Below are positions 45,676 to 54,014 of a stretch of DNA of 64,000 bases, in pieces. The notes under the pieces are model-generated. The model saw only the letters and a list, made by a program, of their open reading frames with translations. It did no database searches and was not told the DNA's origin. This stretch comes from an uncultured Clostridiaceae bacterium (GTDB lineage Bacteria; Bacillota; Clostridia; TANB77; CAG-508): positions 1 to 64,000 of the forward strand of contig CAOJCG010000011.1 of the NCBI GenBank assembly GCA_948356915.1, written 5' to 3'. The stretch's first letter is position 1. Each line of letters starts with the position of its first letter. The translations under genes and the position numbers were made by a program.

Positions 45676-46938
45676 TTAATTTATTTCTTCTACTTCTTCA
45701 TATCTTTGTTTTGACATATATTTTTGTACTATTACATATATTAAATACGCTAGCCATACTCCTAGTATTCCAAGTGGAGTATAACCTAATATAAAGGCTA
45801 GTGCTATTTTTATTATAGAACTTATTATATTTCTTTTTGCTAAAAATTTGAAATCTCGTATTCCCCTTAGTATTGAAAAATAATAGGTTGCACTTACCGT
45901 TACATATGTACCTATTAATAATAGTGGTAATACTTTATAGTATATTTTTGCCAACTCTAACTCTGGCAATGCTATTCTTCTAACTATTATTGCAATTATT
46001 AAAACTAAAATTGGAAAACTTAATTTGCAATATTTTATTACTTTTCTTGCTACTATTTTTACTGTTTCCATTTCTTGCTTTTCTTTTTTTCCTGTTGCAA
46101 TTCCTACACTAATTGTAATTCCATCTCCAAAACCTTGAATAAATGCTTCATATATATTTGCAATTTGTTGCAATATTACATGAACTGCATATTCTAGTTC
46201 TCCCATTCTTGAAACAATAATATTAAATACAAAATTATCTATTTTAGATGCAATTCTTTCTACAAAATTCCATTTAAATAAATAGAATAAATCCATAAAA
46301 CAGCTTTTGTTTAGTTTATATTTTACTGTTTCTCTTGATTTTAAATATAGATAGACTGCAAGTAAAGTGTCTATTAATATTGTTACATAGGCAACTCCTG
46401 CAACTCCATAGCCTTTTTTTACAACAAATAAGTCTAATAATAAATTTAATATTACTGCTATTATTCTTAGTTTTAATATATTTCCTTGATTTCCAATTGT
46501 TCTTTGATGACCTGATAATACTGTTACTATTGAACTTTGTATAAATCCCATTAATCTTATTGTTAAATATGTTATACATATTTTATCTACTTTAAATAAT
46601 GCTGGGAATGTAGGCTGTATAATGTATACTAAAATGATTGTAATTATTGAAACTAAAGTTGCCATTATAACTGCATTTCCTGTTGCTAAACTTACTTTTT
46701 CTTTATTTTCTTCACCTACTGCTTTTGATACTAAAGTATTATTTGAAACATGTATAGTTTGGATACTCATTTGCATGAAGTTTAATATAACCCCCATTGC
46801 GCCTATAGCTCCTACCGCTTCTACTCCTAATGTTGCAATAACTAATGTATCTACTAATGTCATTAATATATTAATTAAGCTTTCAAAGGCAATTGGTAAT
46901 GACCTTTTTATTTGTTTTTTTACTGTTAATTGTTCCAT
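45676..46938 (-). CDS. MATE-family efflux transporter
   Basis: 420 residues, 12 TM helices. KRSLPIAFESLINILMTLVDTLVIATLGVEAVGAIGAMG is the classic MATE N-terminal helix pair, and the second half repeats the pattern (FIQGFGDGITISVGIATG). Cation-coupled multidrug or metabolite antiporter of the inner membrane; substrate unknown. Upstream partner of the MFS gene. Confidence 0.93.
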   Translation of the reverse strand: MEQLTVKKQIKRSLPIAFESLINILMTLVDTLVIATLGVEAVGAIGAMGVILNFMQMSIQTIHVSNNTLVSKAVGEENKEKVSLATGNAVIMATLVSIITIILVYIIQPTFPALFKVDKICITYLTIRLMGFIQSSIVTVLSGHQRTIGNQGNILKLRIIAVILNLLLDLFVVKKGYGVAGVAYVTILIDTLLAVYLYLKSRETVKYKLNKSCFMDLFYLFKWNFVERIASKIDNFVFNIIVSRMGELEYAVHVILQQIANIYEAFIQGFGDGITISVGIATGKKEKQEMETVKIVARKVIKYCKLSFPILVLIIAIIVRRIALPELELAKIYYKVLPLLLIGTYVTVSATYYFSILRGIRDFKFLAKRNIISSIIKIALAFILGYTPLGILGVWLAYLIYVIVQKYMSKQRYEEVEEIN

Positions 46939-47021
46939 TTATTTTTCCTTTTCTTCTTCATAACTACTTTTTATAAATTTATCTTCTTTTATCTTTTCCT
47001 AGTTAAATAAATTATTTTTAT

Positions 47022-47504
47022 TTATAATAATTTATTTATATAATCTAATATTGTATTTGATAGATTTCCTATATTTTCAATATTATCAATAGTAGGAATA
47101 TGTATAAAAGCAATTTTGGTTTTTAAGTTATTGTTTTGCTTAAAGTCTAACGCCCTATAAAATACATTATTGCATAAGTAGTTTCCAGCATCACATGAAC
47201 TCATTACTTTATAACTATTTTCTTCTAATTTTTCTTTTAAAATTCTATAATAATAATCTGTTTCTAATTCTATTTCATTTAGTTTTGCATTATTTTCTAA
47301 ATAAATATTCTTAGTATCAGGCTTTTGACCAAAAATTAGAACATAGTCATAATTTTCTTTTAACTTTTCTTCTATTTGATTGCTACTTACTTCAAAATCA
47401 TTTTCTAAATATAAAATATCTTTGTTATTTTTTTCTTTTATATTGTCTAATAATATTTTTGCTGAATTATCGTTTCCTTTAAAACCTGCAATTAATATTT
47501 TCAT
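47022..47504 (-). CDS. Pyroglutamyl-peptidase-like protein
   Basis: 160 residues, shorter than the 200-215 of true Pcp. ILIAGFKG is the Pcp start motif, SCDAGNYLCNNVFYRAL corresponds to the active-site S-x-x-AG-x-(Y/F)-(V/L)-CN with nucleophile Cys, and FIHIP carries the catalytic His. The usual catalytic Glu region is reduced (FGQKPDTKNIYLENNA), so activity is uncertain. It may be a minimal pyrrolidone carboxyl peptidase or an inactive relative. Lies 65 bp downstream of dnaE. Confidence 0.75.
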   Translation of the reverse strand: MKILIAGFKGNDNSAKILLDNIKEKNNKDILYLENDFEVSSNQIEEKLKENYDYVLIFGQKPDTKNIYLENNAKLNEIELETDYYYRILKEKLEENSYKVMSSCDAGNYLCNNVFYRALDFKQNNNLKTKIAFIHIPTIDNIENIGNLSNTILDYINKLL

Positions 47505-47568
47505 TTTTCACCTCGTTTTTTCTTTTCATTTTTGAAAACATTGTCCCAAATTGTCCCATTTGTCTCAA

Positions 47569-50500
47569 TTAGGTACAGTCCCCAATTGAGACATTTTCTT
47601 TTCCTACAATTTCTTCTATTTCTTCTAAAGTATTGCCATTTACAAATATTCCTCCTGCTGGCATTTTGTTTTCTCCGTTTAGTATTGCTACTAATGTGTT
47701 GTTTCTGTCTCCTGTGAAAAATTTAAGTGCTCCTCTTAGTTTATCTTTCTGCTCTTCTGTTAAATTTGTTATATTTATAGTTAGTTGTTTTCTTTTATTA
47801 CTATTTGACGCAAAAGGGTCAGATGACGCATTGGAAAACGTCCCCGATGCGTCACTTAGTGGGACTATTTTGTTTGCTATTATGCTTACATTTTGTTCTT
47901 CTTCTCGAATGCTTAACCTTCCTTCTACTAATACTATGCTTTCTTCCATTAGAGCTGTTCCTGCTTGTTGGTAGGCATTTTCGAATACTATTGTTTCTAG
48001 GTTTCCGTATAAATCTTCTATGTTTACGAAGGCCATTATTTTGTTATTTTTTGTGTATTTCTTTTTTATGTTGTTTATTATTCCTGCAAATTTTACGTTT
48101 TGTCCATCTTTTAGTGGGAATGTTCCTGTTTGTTCTTGCTCTTCTAGTGCTTCTCTTATTTTTAGTTTGCTTATGTTTGAACACATTTCTATTTGTTCTT
48201 TTAGTTCTTCTAGGGGATGTCCTGAGATGTATAGTCCTAACATTTCTTTTTCCATTGATAGTAATTCTTTGTCTGAGTATTCTTTTAGTGTGTGGTAGGT
48301 GTATTTTAATTTTTCTAGGTCGTTTTCTTCTTCATTACTTCCACTTGCTAAATCAAACATTGATACTTGTCCTTTGAAATTCTTTTTTGATGAGTCTGAT
48401 ATTGAGTCTAGTATTTCTTCAAATGATGCCATTAGTGTACTTCTTGTTTGTTCAAATTCGTCAAATGCTCCTGCTTTTATTAAGCTTTCTATGCACTTTT
48501 TATTTACCGCTTCTCCTTGTATTCTTTCACAAAATTCTGTGAAACTTTTATATTTTCCGTTTTTTCTTCTTTCTTCTACTATGCTATCTACTGCTGCTGT
48601 TCCTACGTTTTTTATACTTCCCATTCCAAAACGTATTTTTCCATTTGCATCTACTGTGAACCTCGTTTCACTTTCGTTTATGTCTGGTTTTAATATTTCT
48701 ATGTTTAACCTTTTACATTCTTCTATATAATATGGTACTTTGTCTAAATTTCCTAAAAAGCTATTTAGTGTTGCTGCCATAAATTCTTCTGGATAGTATG
48801 CTTTTAAGTATGCTGTTTGATATGATACTACTGCATATGCTGCTGCATGTGATTTGTTGAAGGCATATTTTGCAAATTCTGCCATTTCATCAAATATTTT
48901 GTCTGCACTTTTTTCGTCTATTCCATTTCGTACACAGCCTGGAACTATTACATTTCCCTGTTCATCTACTTGTCCATTAATGAATATTTCTCTTTCTTTT
49001 GCCATTACATCTAGTTTTTTCTTTCCCATTGCACGACGTACTAAGTCAGCTCTTCCTAGTGAGTAGCCTGCTAAGTCTCTAACTATTTGCATAACTTGTT
49101 CTTGGTATACCATACATCCATATGTTACTTCTAGTATTGGCTTTAGACTTTTATGTGTGTATACTGCATGTTCAGGATCTTTTTTGTTTGCTATATATCT
49201 TGGTATTTGGTCCATTGGCCCTGGACGATATAGTGAAACTCCAGCTATTATATCTTCTAAACTATCTGGTTTTAGTTCTTTCATGAAGTTTGTCATTCCT
49301 TGTGATTCAAATTGGAATATTCCAACTGAGTTTCCTTCTTGCCATAGCTTATATACTTTTGGATCGTTCATGTCTTTGTCAAATTCTACATCTATATTTT
49401 TATCTTTTTTTACTAAGTCTATTGTATCTTTTATAACTGTTAATGTACGAAGTCCTAAAAAGTCCATTTTTAATAAACCTAGTTCTTCTAGGGTTGTCAT
49501 TATAAATTGTGTAGATATATTGCCTTCTCTTACATATAGTGGCACATATGTATCTACTTGGTCTTTTGTTATTACTATTCCACATGCATGTGTTGATGCC
49601 TGACGTGGCATTCCTTCTAGTGCCATTGCTATATCTAGTAGTTTTTTTATTTCTACATCTGATTCATATAAATCTCTTAGTTCTCTATTTTGTTCCATTG
49701 CTTTTTTAATTGTTATATGTATTTCATTTGGTATCATTTTGGCAAGTTTATCTGCTTCGGCATATGGAACGTCTAATACTCTTGCTACATCACGTATTAC
49801 CATTCTTGCTGACATTGTTCCGAAGGTTATTATTTGAGATACGTGGTCATACCCATATTTTTGACATACATATTCTATTACTTTATCTCTTTTTTCGTAG
49901 CAGAAGTCTACATCGAAGTCGGGCATGCTTATTCTTTCTGGGTTTAGGAAACGTTCAAATAGTAGGTTATATTTTATTGGGTCTATGTCTGTTATTCCTA
50001 TGGCATATGCTACTATTGAACCTGCTCCTGAACCACGGCCTGGGCCTACTGGTATGTCGTGGGTTTTGGCAAAGTTTATGTAGTCCCATACTATTAGGAA
50101 GTAGTCTACATAGCCCATTTTTTTGATTACGCCTAGTTCGTATTCGGCTCTTGTTCTTATTTCTTCTGGTAAGGAGTTGTAGGCTTCTTGTAGTTGGTCG
50201 CTATTCGGGTCGCCGAAGGCGGCGACCCCTACATTAGTTATTTCTTTATTTAATTCATTGGAAATATTTTGGTCATTCTCATTTGTAGGGGCACCGTTTG
50301 CGGGAATACCTGTTAGGCATGACACCACTGTGCCCTTTTCCCCATATCTCTCTATCAAACCTTTTTTTGTAAGATATTCTATATAATCATAATGTGTTTC
50401 GAACTCTTCTGGTACATCATAATTTGGAAGAATTGTGTGACCAAATTCAAATTCCACGTTGCATTTTTCTGCTATTTTTACTGTGTTTTCTATTGCTTCT

Positions 50501-51273
50501 GGTACATTTGAAAAGTAGTCACTCATTTCTTCTGGTGATTTTATATATAGTTCGTCTGTTTCAAAACGCATTCTATCTTCATCTGACATTTTCTTTCCTG
50601 TTTGAATACATAGTAGTACTTCATGATTATAAGCATCTTCTCTTCTTGAATAATGTGCATCATTTGTTGCTACTAGTGGAATATCTAATTCTTTTGATAG
50701 TTCTATTAATTTTTGATTTACTAATACTTGCTCTTTTACTCCATTATTTTGAATTTCTAGGTAATAGTCTTCTCCAAATAGTTCTTTAAACCATAGCGCT
50801 ACTTTTTTTGCCTCATTCATATCATTATTTAGTATTGCTTGGTTTACTTCTCCTGCTAAACATGCACTACAGCATACTAACCCTTCATGATATTTTTCTA
50901 ATATTTCTTTATCTATACGTGGTTTATAGTAAAAACCTTCTGTGTATCCTAAAGAAACTAATTTTGATAAGTTTTGATAACCTTGTTTGTTTTTTGCTAG
51001 CAATATTAAATGGTTATATTTACTATCTAAATTAGGGTCTTTATCGTGCCTTGTGCGTGGTGCTACATATACTTCGCATCCTATAATTGGCTTTATATCG
51101 TTTGCCTTACAGGCTTTATAAAAATCTATAACTCCAAACATGTTTCCATGGTCTGTAATTGCTATTGCGTTCATTCCTAGCTCTTTTGCTATAACTGGTA
51201 TATCTTTTATTCTATTTGCTCCATCTAGTAAGCTAAATTCACTATGTATGTGTAAATGTACAAAATTTGACAT
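47569..51273 (-). CDS. dnaE: DNA polymerase III alpha subunit DnaE, with repeat-derived inserts
   Basis: 1234 residues. PHP domain at the N-terminus (FVHLHIHSEFSLLDGANRI, ITDHGNMFGVIDFY), polymerase palm with PDFDVDFCYEKRD (catalytic Asp residues), HACGIVITK, thumb/fingers with GRADLVRRAMGKKK, then the helix-hairpin-helix region and OB-fold (VKFAGIINNIKKKYTKNNKIMAFVNIEDL). Normal clostridial DnaE1 is about 1150-1190. The excess is a 55-residue insert after KKGLIERYGEKG, before LPEEIRTRAEYELGVIKKMGY, holding two translated palindromic repeats (50284-50336 and 50205-50233). A third palindrome lies near the C-terminus (47824-47854). No in-frame CGG. Confidence 0.95.
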   Translation of the reverse strand: MSNFVHLHIHSEFSLLDGANRIKDIPVIAKELGMNAIAITDHGNMFGVIDFYKACKANDIKPIIGCEVYVAPRTRHDKDPNLDSKYNHLILLAKNKQGYQNLSKLVSLGYTEGFYYKPRIDKEILEKYHEGLVCCSACLAGEVNQAILNNDMNEAKKVALWFKELFGEDYYLEIQNNGVKEQVLVNQKLIELSKELDIPLVATNDAHYSRREDAYNHEVLLCIQTGKKMSDEDRMRFETDELYIKSPEEMSDYFSNVPEAIENTVKIAEKCNVEFEFGHTILPNYDVPEEFETHYDYIEYLTKKGLIERYGEKGTVVSCLTGIPANGAPTNENDQNISNELNKEITNVGVAAFGDPNSDQLQEAYNSLPEEIRTRAEYELGVIKKMGYVDYFLIVWDYINFAKTHDIPVGPGRGSGAGSIVAYAIGITDIDPIKYNLLFERFLNPERISMPDFDVDFCYEKRDKVIEYVCQKYGYDHVSQIITFGTMSARMVIRDVARVLDVPYAEADKLAKMIPNEIHITIKKAMEQNRELRDLYESDVEIKKLLDIAMALEGMPRQASTHACGIVITKDQVDTYVPLYVREGNISTQFIMTTLEELGLLKMDFLGLRTLTVIKDTIDLVKKDKNIDVEFDKDMNDPKVYKLWQEGNSVGIFQFESQGMTNFMKELKPDSLEDIIAGVSLYRPGPMDQIPRYIANKKDPEHAVYTHKSLKPILEVTYGCMVYQEQVMQIVRDLAGYSLGRADLVRRAMGKKKLDVMAKEREIFINGQVDEQGNVIVPGCVRNGIDEKSADKIFDEMAEFAKYAFNKSHAAAYAVVSYQTAYLKAYYPEEFMAATLNSFLGNLDKVPYYIEECKRLNIEILKPDINESETRFTVDANGKIRFGMGSIKNVGTAAVDSIVEERRKNGKYKSFTEFCERIQGEAVNKKCIESLIKAGAFDEFEQTRSTLMASFEEILDSISDSSKKNFKGQVSMFDLASGSNEEENDLEKLKYTYHTLKEYSDKELLSMEKEMLGLYISGHPLEELKEQIEMCSNISKLKIREALEEQEQTGTFPLKDGQNVKFAGIINNIKKKYTKNNKIMAFVNIEDLYGNLETIVFENAYQQAGTALMEESIVLVEGRLSIREEEQNVSIIANKIVPLSDASGTFSNASSDPFASNSNKRKQLTINITNLTEEQKDKLRGALKFFTGDRNNTLVAILNGENKMPAGGIFVNGNTLEEIEEIVGKENVSIGDCT
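47824..47854. repeat. TGACGCAT palindrome inside dnaE
   Basis: TGACGCATTGG...CCGATGCGTCA, 11-bp arms with one mismatch pair, translated within SDASGTFSNASSDPF in a low-complexity C-terminal linker of DnaE. Confidence 0.55.
50205..50233. repeat. GGGTCGCCGAAGGCGGCGACCCC palindrome inside dnaE
   Basis: Same sequence as the intergenic copy at 35489-35511, translated as VGVAAFGDPN, with the CCCCTACA terminus. Confidence 0.82.
50284..50336. repeat. GTAGGGGCACCGTTTGCGGGAATACC repeat inside dnaE
   Basis: Second repeat family (copies at 11640-11705, 22466-22520, 51498-51555), translated as KGTVVSCLTGIPANGAPTN. Confidence 0.82.
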
Positions 51274-51742
51274 CCTTCTTCTCCTTCCGAACGGTAGGGA
51301 CGGTCCTTGCTTAGCTTCTTAGAATTTTCGTTAAGTAGGACGGAAAGCTCTTAGAAGGTAAGTATGCGAATTTATAGAATTGCTTTGTAGTTTCCACTGT
51401 TTAGCAATTCTTAAATTCACTTTCGTTCCGAAATCGGAACGTTGGGGACAGTCCTTTTATAATATAATAAGAAAATACGTTGTTCTACGTTAAAATGTAG
51501 GGCACCATTTGTAGGAATGCCAGTTAGATATGACACCACTGCGCCCTTTGTTATTTTATATCTTATAATTGCAAAGAAAGTATATCATAATTTAAATTTC
51601 TAAACAATATAAAAGCGCAAAAAGAATTGGAATTTTCCAATCCTTTTTGTGTAATACTTCTTTAAGTTTAATGTGTTTTTGCAATATTTATTTACTTGTA
51701 GACGACATAATTTAGTTTTTATTGAATTATGTTGTTTGATTT
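51274..51742. repeat. 469-bp gap upstream of dnaE: 163-bp element, repeat and terminator
   Basis: At 51295-51457 is the inverted copy of the element at 38473-38636; it ends about 20 bp before the dnaE start codon, so it may supply or displace the dnaE promoter. At 51498-51555 lies a GTAGGGCACCATTTGTAGGAATGCC repeat. At 51613-51651 CAAAAAGAATTGGAA / TTTTCCAATCCTTTTTG is a terminator for the minus-strand gene at 51743, followed by AACATAATTC-type pairing near 51703-51737. Confidence 0.75.
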
Positions 51743-53170
51743 TCATTTATATAAGTTTCTTGCCATTTGAACTCCTGAGGCTGATGCCATCATAAGTCCT
51801 CTTGTCATTCCTCCTCCATCACCTATTGAGAATAATCCTTTTACACTTGTTTCAAATCTTTCATCTATTACTACTTGATTGCTATAGAATTTTATTTCTG
51901 GTGCATACAATAGGTTTTCTGGGTTTGCAAATCCTTCTACTACTTTATCCATTTCTCTTATAAATTGTAAAATATCTGTCATTGTTCTATATCCTAATGC
52001 AAATGTTATATCTCCTGCTACTGCTGATTTTAGAGTTGGTTCTACTTTATTATTTTTTAGTTCTTCTTCCCATGTTCTTTTTCCTCTGTATATATCTCCT
52101 AATCTTTGTACTAGTACATTTCCATTTCCTAATTCATTTAGGTTTTTTGCAACATTTCTTCCATATTCTATTGGCTTATCAAATGGATGATTAAAATGAT
52201 GTGAAACTAAAATTGCTAAATTTGTGTTTTTACTTTTTCTATCTTTATATGAATGCCCATTTACTAGTGTTAGGTTATTATCATATACCTCTGACGAAAC
52301 AAATCCACTTGGATTTTGGCAAAATGTTCTTACTTTATCTCCAAATGGCGCTGGTCTTCCTATAAACTTTCCTTCATACATATATGTATTTATCTTTTCC
52401 ATTACTTCATCTGAAAGTTCATATCTAACACCTATATCTACAACTCCAGCTTCTGTTTTAATTTTATGTTTTTCGCACATATTTACAAGCCAGTTTGCTC
52501 CTTTTCTTCCTACTGCTATAACAACATTGTTTCCATATATTTCTTGAACTTCTGCATCTTTTTTATTTACATTTTTTATCTTTACACCTTTTGCTATGTT
52601 TTCTTCAATTATTAAGTCTTCAACTACTGTTTCAAACATCATGTGTATATTATTTTCTTCTAAATAATCTTCTAATTTTTTATATAATTCATGTGCCTTT
52701 TCTGTTCCTAAGTGTCTTATTGGTATATCTATTAATGTAAGCCCTTGTTTTTTTGCTTTTTTCTTAATTTCTCCTACTTCTTCTTTATATTCCGTTCCTT
52801 CTAATTTATTATCTGCTCCAAATTCTAAATAAATTTGATCTGTATAATCTATTAATTTTTTAGTTTGCTCTACACCTATATATTTGTGTAAGTTCCCACC
52901 TACATAAAAGTCATCATCTTCTTTATTATATAATGATAATTTACCATCTGAAAAAGCTCCTGCACCTGAAAAACCACTTGTTATATTACAAAATGGCTTA
53001 CATTTTACGCATTTTCCTACTTTTTCTATTGGACAGTTTCTATCTTCTACTCTTTTACCTTGGTCTATTAATAGTATTCTTTTGCTTTTATCTAATTTTG
53101 TCATTTCATAAGCCATAAATATAGCTCCTGGACCCATTCCAACTACTATTACATCATATTTTTCTTTCAT
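51743..53170 (-). CDS. FAD-dependent oxidoreductase (uncharacterised dehydrogenase family)
   Basis: 475 residues. N-terminal dinucleotide-binding fold VIVVGMGPGAIFMAYEM (GxGxxG) with the ribose-binding Asp in LLIDQGKRVEDRNCPI. A Cys-rich segment GKCVKCKPFCNITSGFSGAGAFSDGKLSLY and a C-terminal FAD-closing motif GLFSIGDGGGMTRGLMMASASGVQMARN match the large 'FAD-dependent dehydrogenase' family. Reaction unknown. Same strand as and 65 bp downstream of rqcP. Confidence 0.88.
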   Translation of the reverse strand: MKEKYDVIVVGMGPGAIFMAYEMTKLDKSKRILLIDQGKRVEDRNCPIEKVGKCVKCKPFCNITSGFSGAGAFSDGKLSLYNKEDDDFYVGGNLHKYIGVEQTKKLIDYTDQIYLEFGADNKLEGTEYKEEVGEIKKKAKKQGLTLIDIPIRHLGTEKAHELYKKLEDYLEENNIHMMFETVVEDLIIEENIAKGVKIKNVNKKDAEVQEIYGNNVVIAVGRKGANWLVNMCEKHKIKTEAGVVDIGVRYELSDEVMEKINTYMYEGKFIGRPAPFGDKVRTFCQNPSGFVSSEVYDNNLTLVNGHSYKDRKSKNTNLAILVSHHFNHPFDKPIEYGRNVAKNLNELGNGNVLVQRLGDIYRGKRTWEEELKNNKVEPTLKSAVAGDITFALGYRTMTDILQFIREMDKVVEGFANPENLLYAPEIKFYSNQVVIDERFETSVKGLFSIGDGGGMTRGLMMASASGVQMARNLYK

Positions 53171-53234
53171 AATACCACATCCTATTCTACTTTTATATTA
53201 TATTTTATATTCATATTTATAACTTAATAACTTA

Positions 53235-53472
53235 TTAAATTATTTTAATTAGTTCTCCCATATCTTTTCCGTTGTACTTGTGGAATTTTTATAATTTCAA
53301 ATTTAGATACTTTATCTCCAAATTTTATTTCTACAATATCTCCTACCTTTACTTCATAGCTTGGTTTTACAACTTTTCCATTAACTAAAACTCTACCACC
53401 ATCTGCTGCTTCATTCGCAACTGTTCTTCTTTTTATTACTCTTGAAACTTTTAAAAATTTGTCTAATCTCAT
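53235..53472 (-). CDS. rqcP: RqcP-like S4-domain ribosome quality-control protein, probable CGG +1 frameshift
   Basis: S4 RNA-binding domain: MRLDKFLKVSRVIKRRTVANEAADGGRVLVNGKVVKPS, the RqcP/Hsp15 signature. RqcP works with RqcH at stalled 50S subunits to add poly-Ala tails. In the unshifted frame the protein ends QRKRYGRTN at 53245. At the in-frame CGG (C at 53271) a +1 shift instead gives GKDMGELIKII and a TAA at 53235, which fits the helical tails (...L-Y-x-I-I-like) of the family better. The evidence is weaker than at the other sites because both ends are short. Start at 53472 (MRLDKF) is chosen by family, not RBS. Confidence 0.85.
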
Positions 53473-53576
53473 TTTAATTTTTATAATCAATCATATAGAA
53501 ATTCTACTTAATTGATTAATTCCTTTCTTTTTATATTTTTGATGTATTTTAATAGTATGACAAGTATATCATAATT

Positions 53577-53809
53577 TTATTTATAAAACAATAGAAATGA
53601 CCCTGTATTTTCTCTTATCATGTCTATAATAGCAAAAAATTTTAATCCTTTTATTTTTCCATTACTATCTATTAATATACCTATATCACTATATTTAGTT
53701 GTTTTTTTGCATATGAGCCAAATAGAATTGCTTTTTCTGCTTCTGTTGTTTTTAATATCTCATTTAATTTTTCTTTTATATCTTCTAATGAATATATTTT
53801 ATTTGTCAT
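53577..53809 (-). pseudogene. MNT-type nucleotidyltransferase fragment, A-run frameshift
   Basis: From ATG 53809: YSLEDIKEKLNEILK...AILFGSYAKKQ, the GSYA-x(8-10)-SD-(I/V)-(D/G) start of minimal nucleotidyltransferases (MNT antitoxin-like). The frame breaks at a run of seven A; with one more A it continues TTKYSDIGILIDSNGK and ends at 53577, with the second catalytic Asp replaced by Gly. It is short, lacks a Shine-Dalgarno site and has no HEPN partner, so it is probably a decayed gene. Confidence 0.6.
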
Positions 53810-54014
53810 ATTATTAGTATATCATATTATAATTTAAAATACTGCAAATTTAACAAAGTTTACTATTAAAAATAGTATGTCAAATTTTCCTTCTATATTG
53901 CCTCACTTTTTTCTATTTATTTTTTTGCTTTTTAGTCATACTTTTGAATTTGTCTAATATACATTAACTAAACAAGTTTATTAGTACAAACATTTTAAGG
54001 AGGTATATTTTTTC

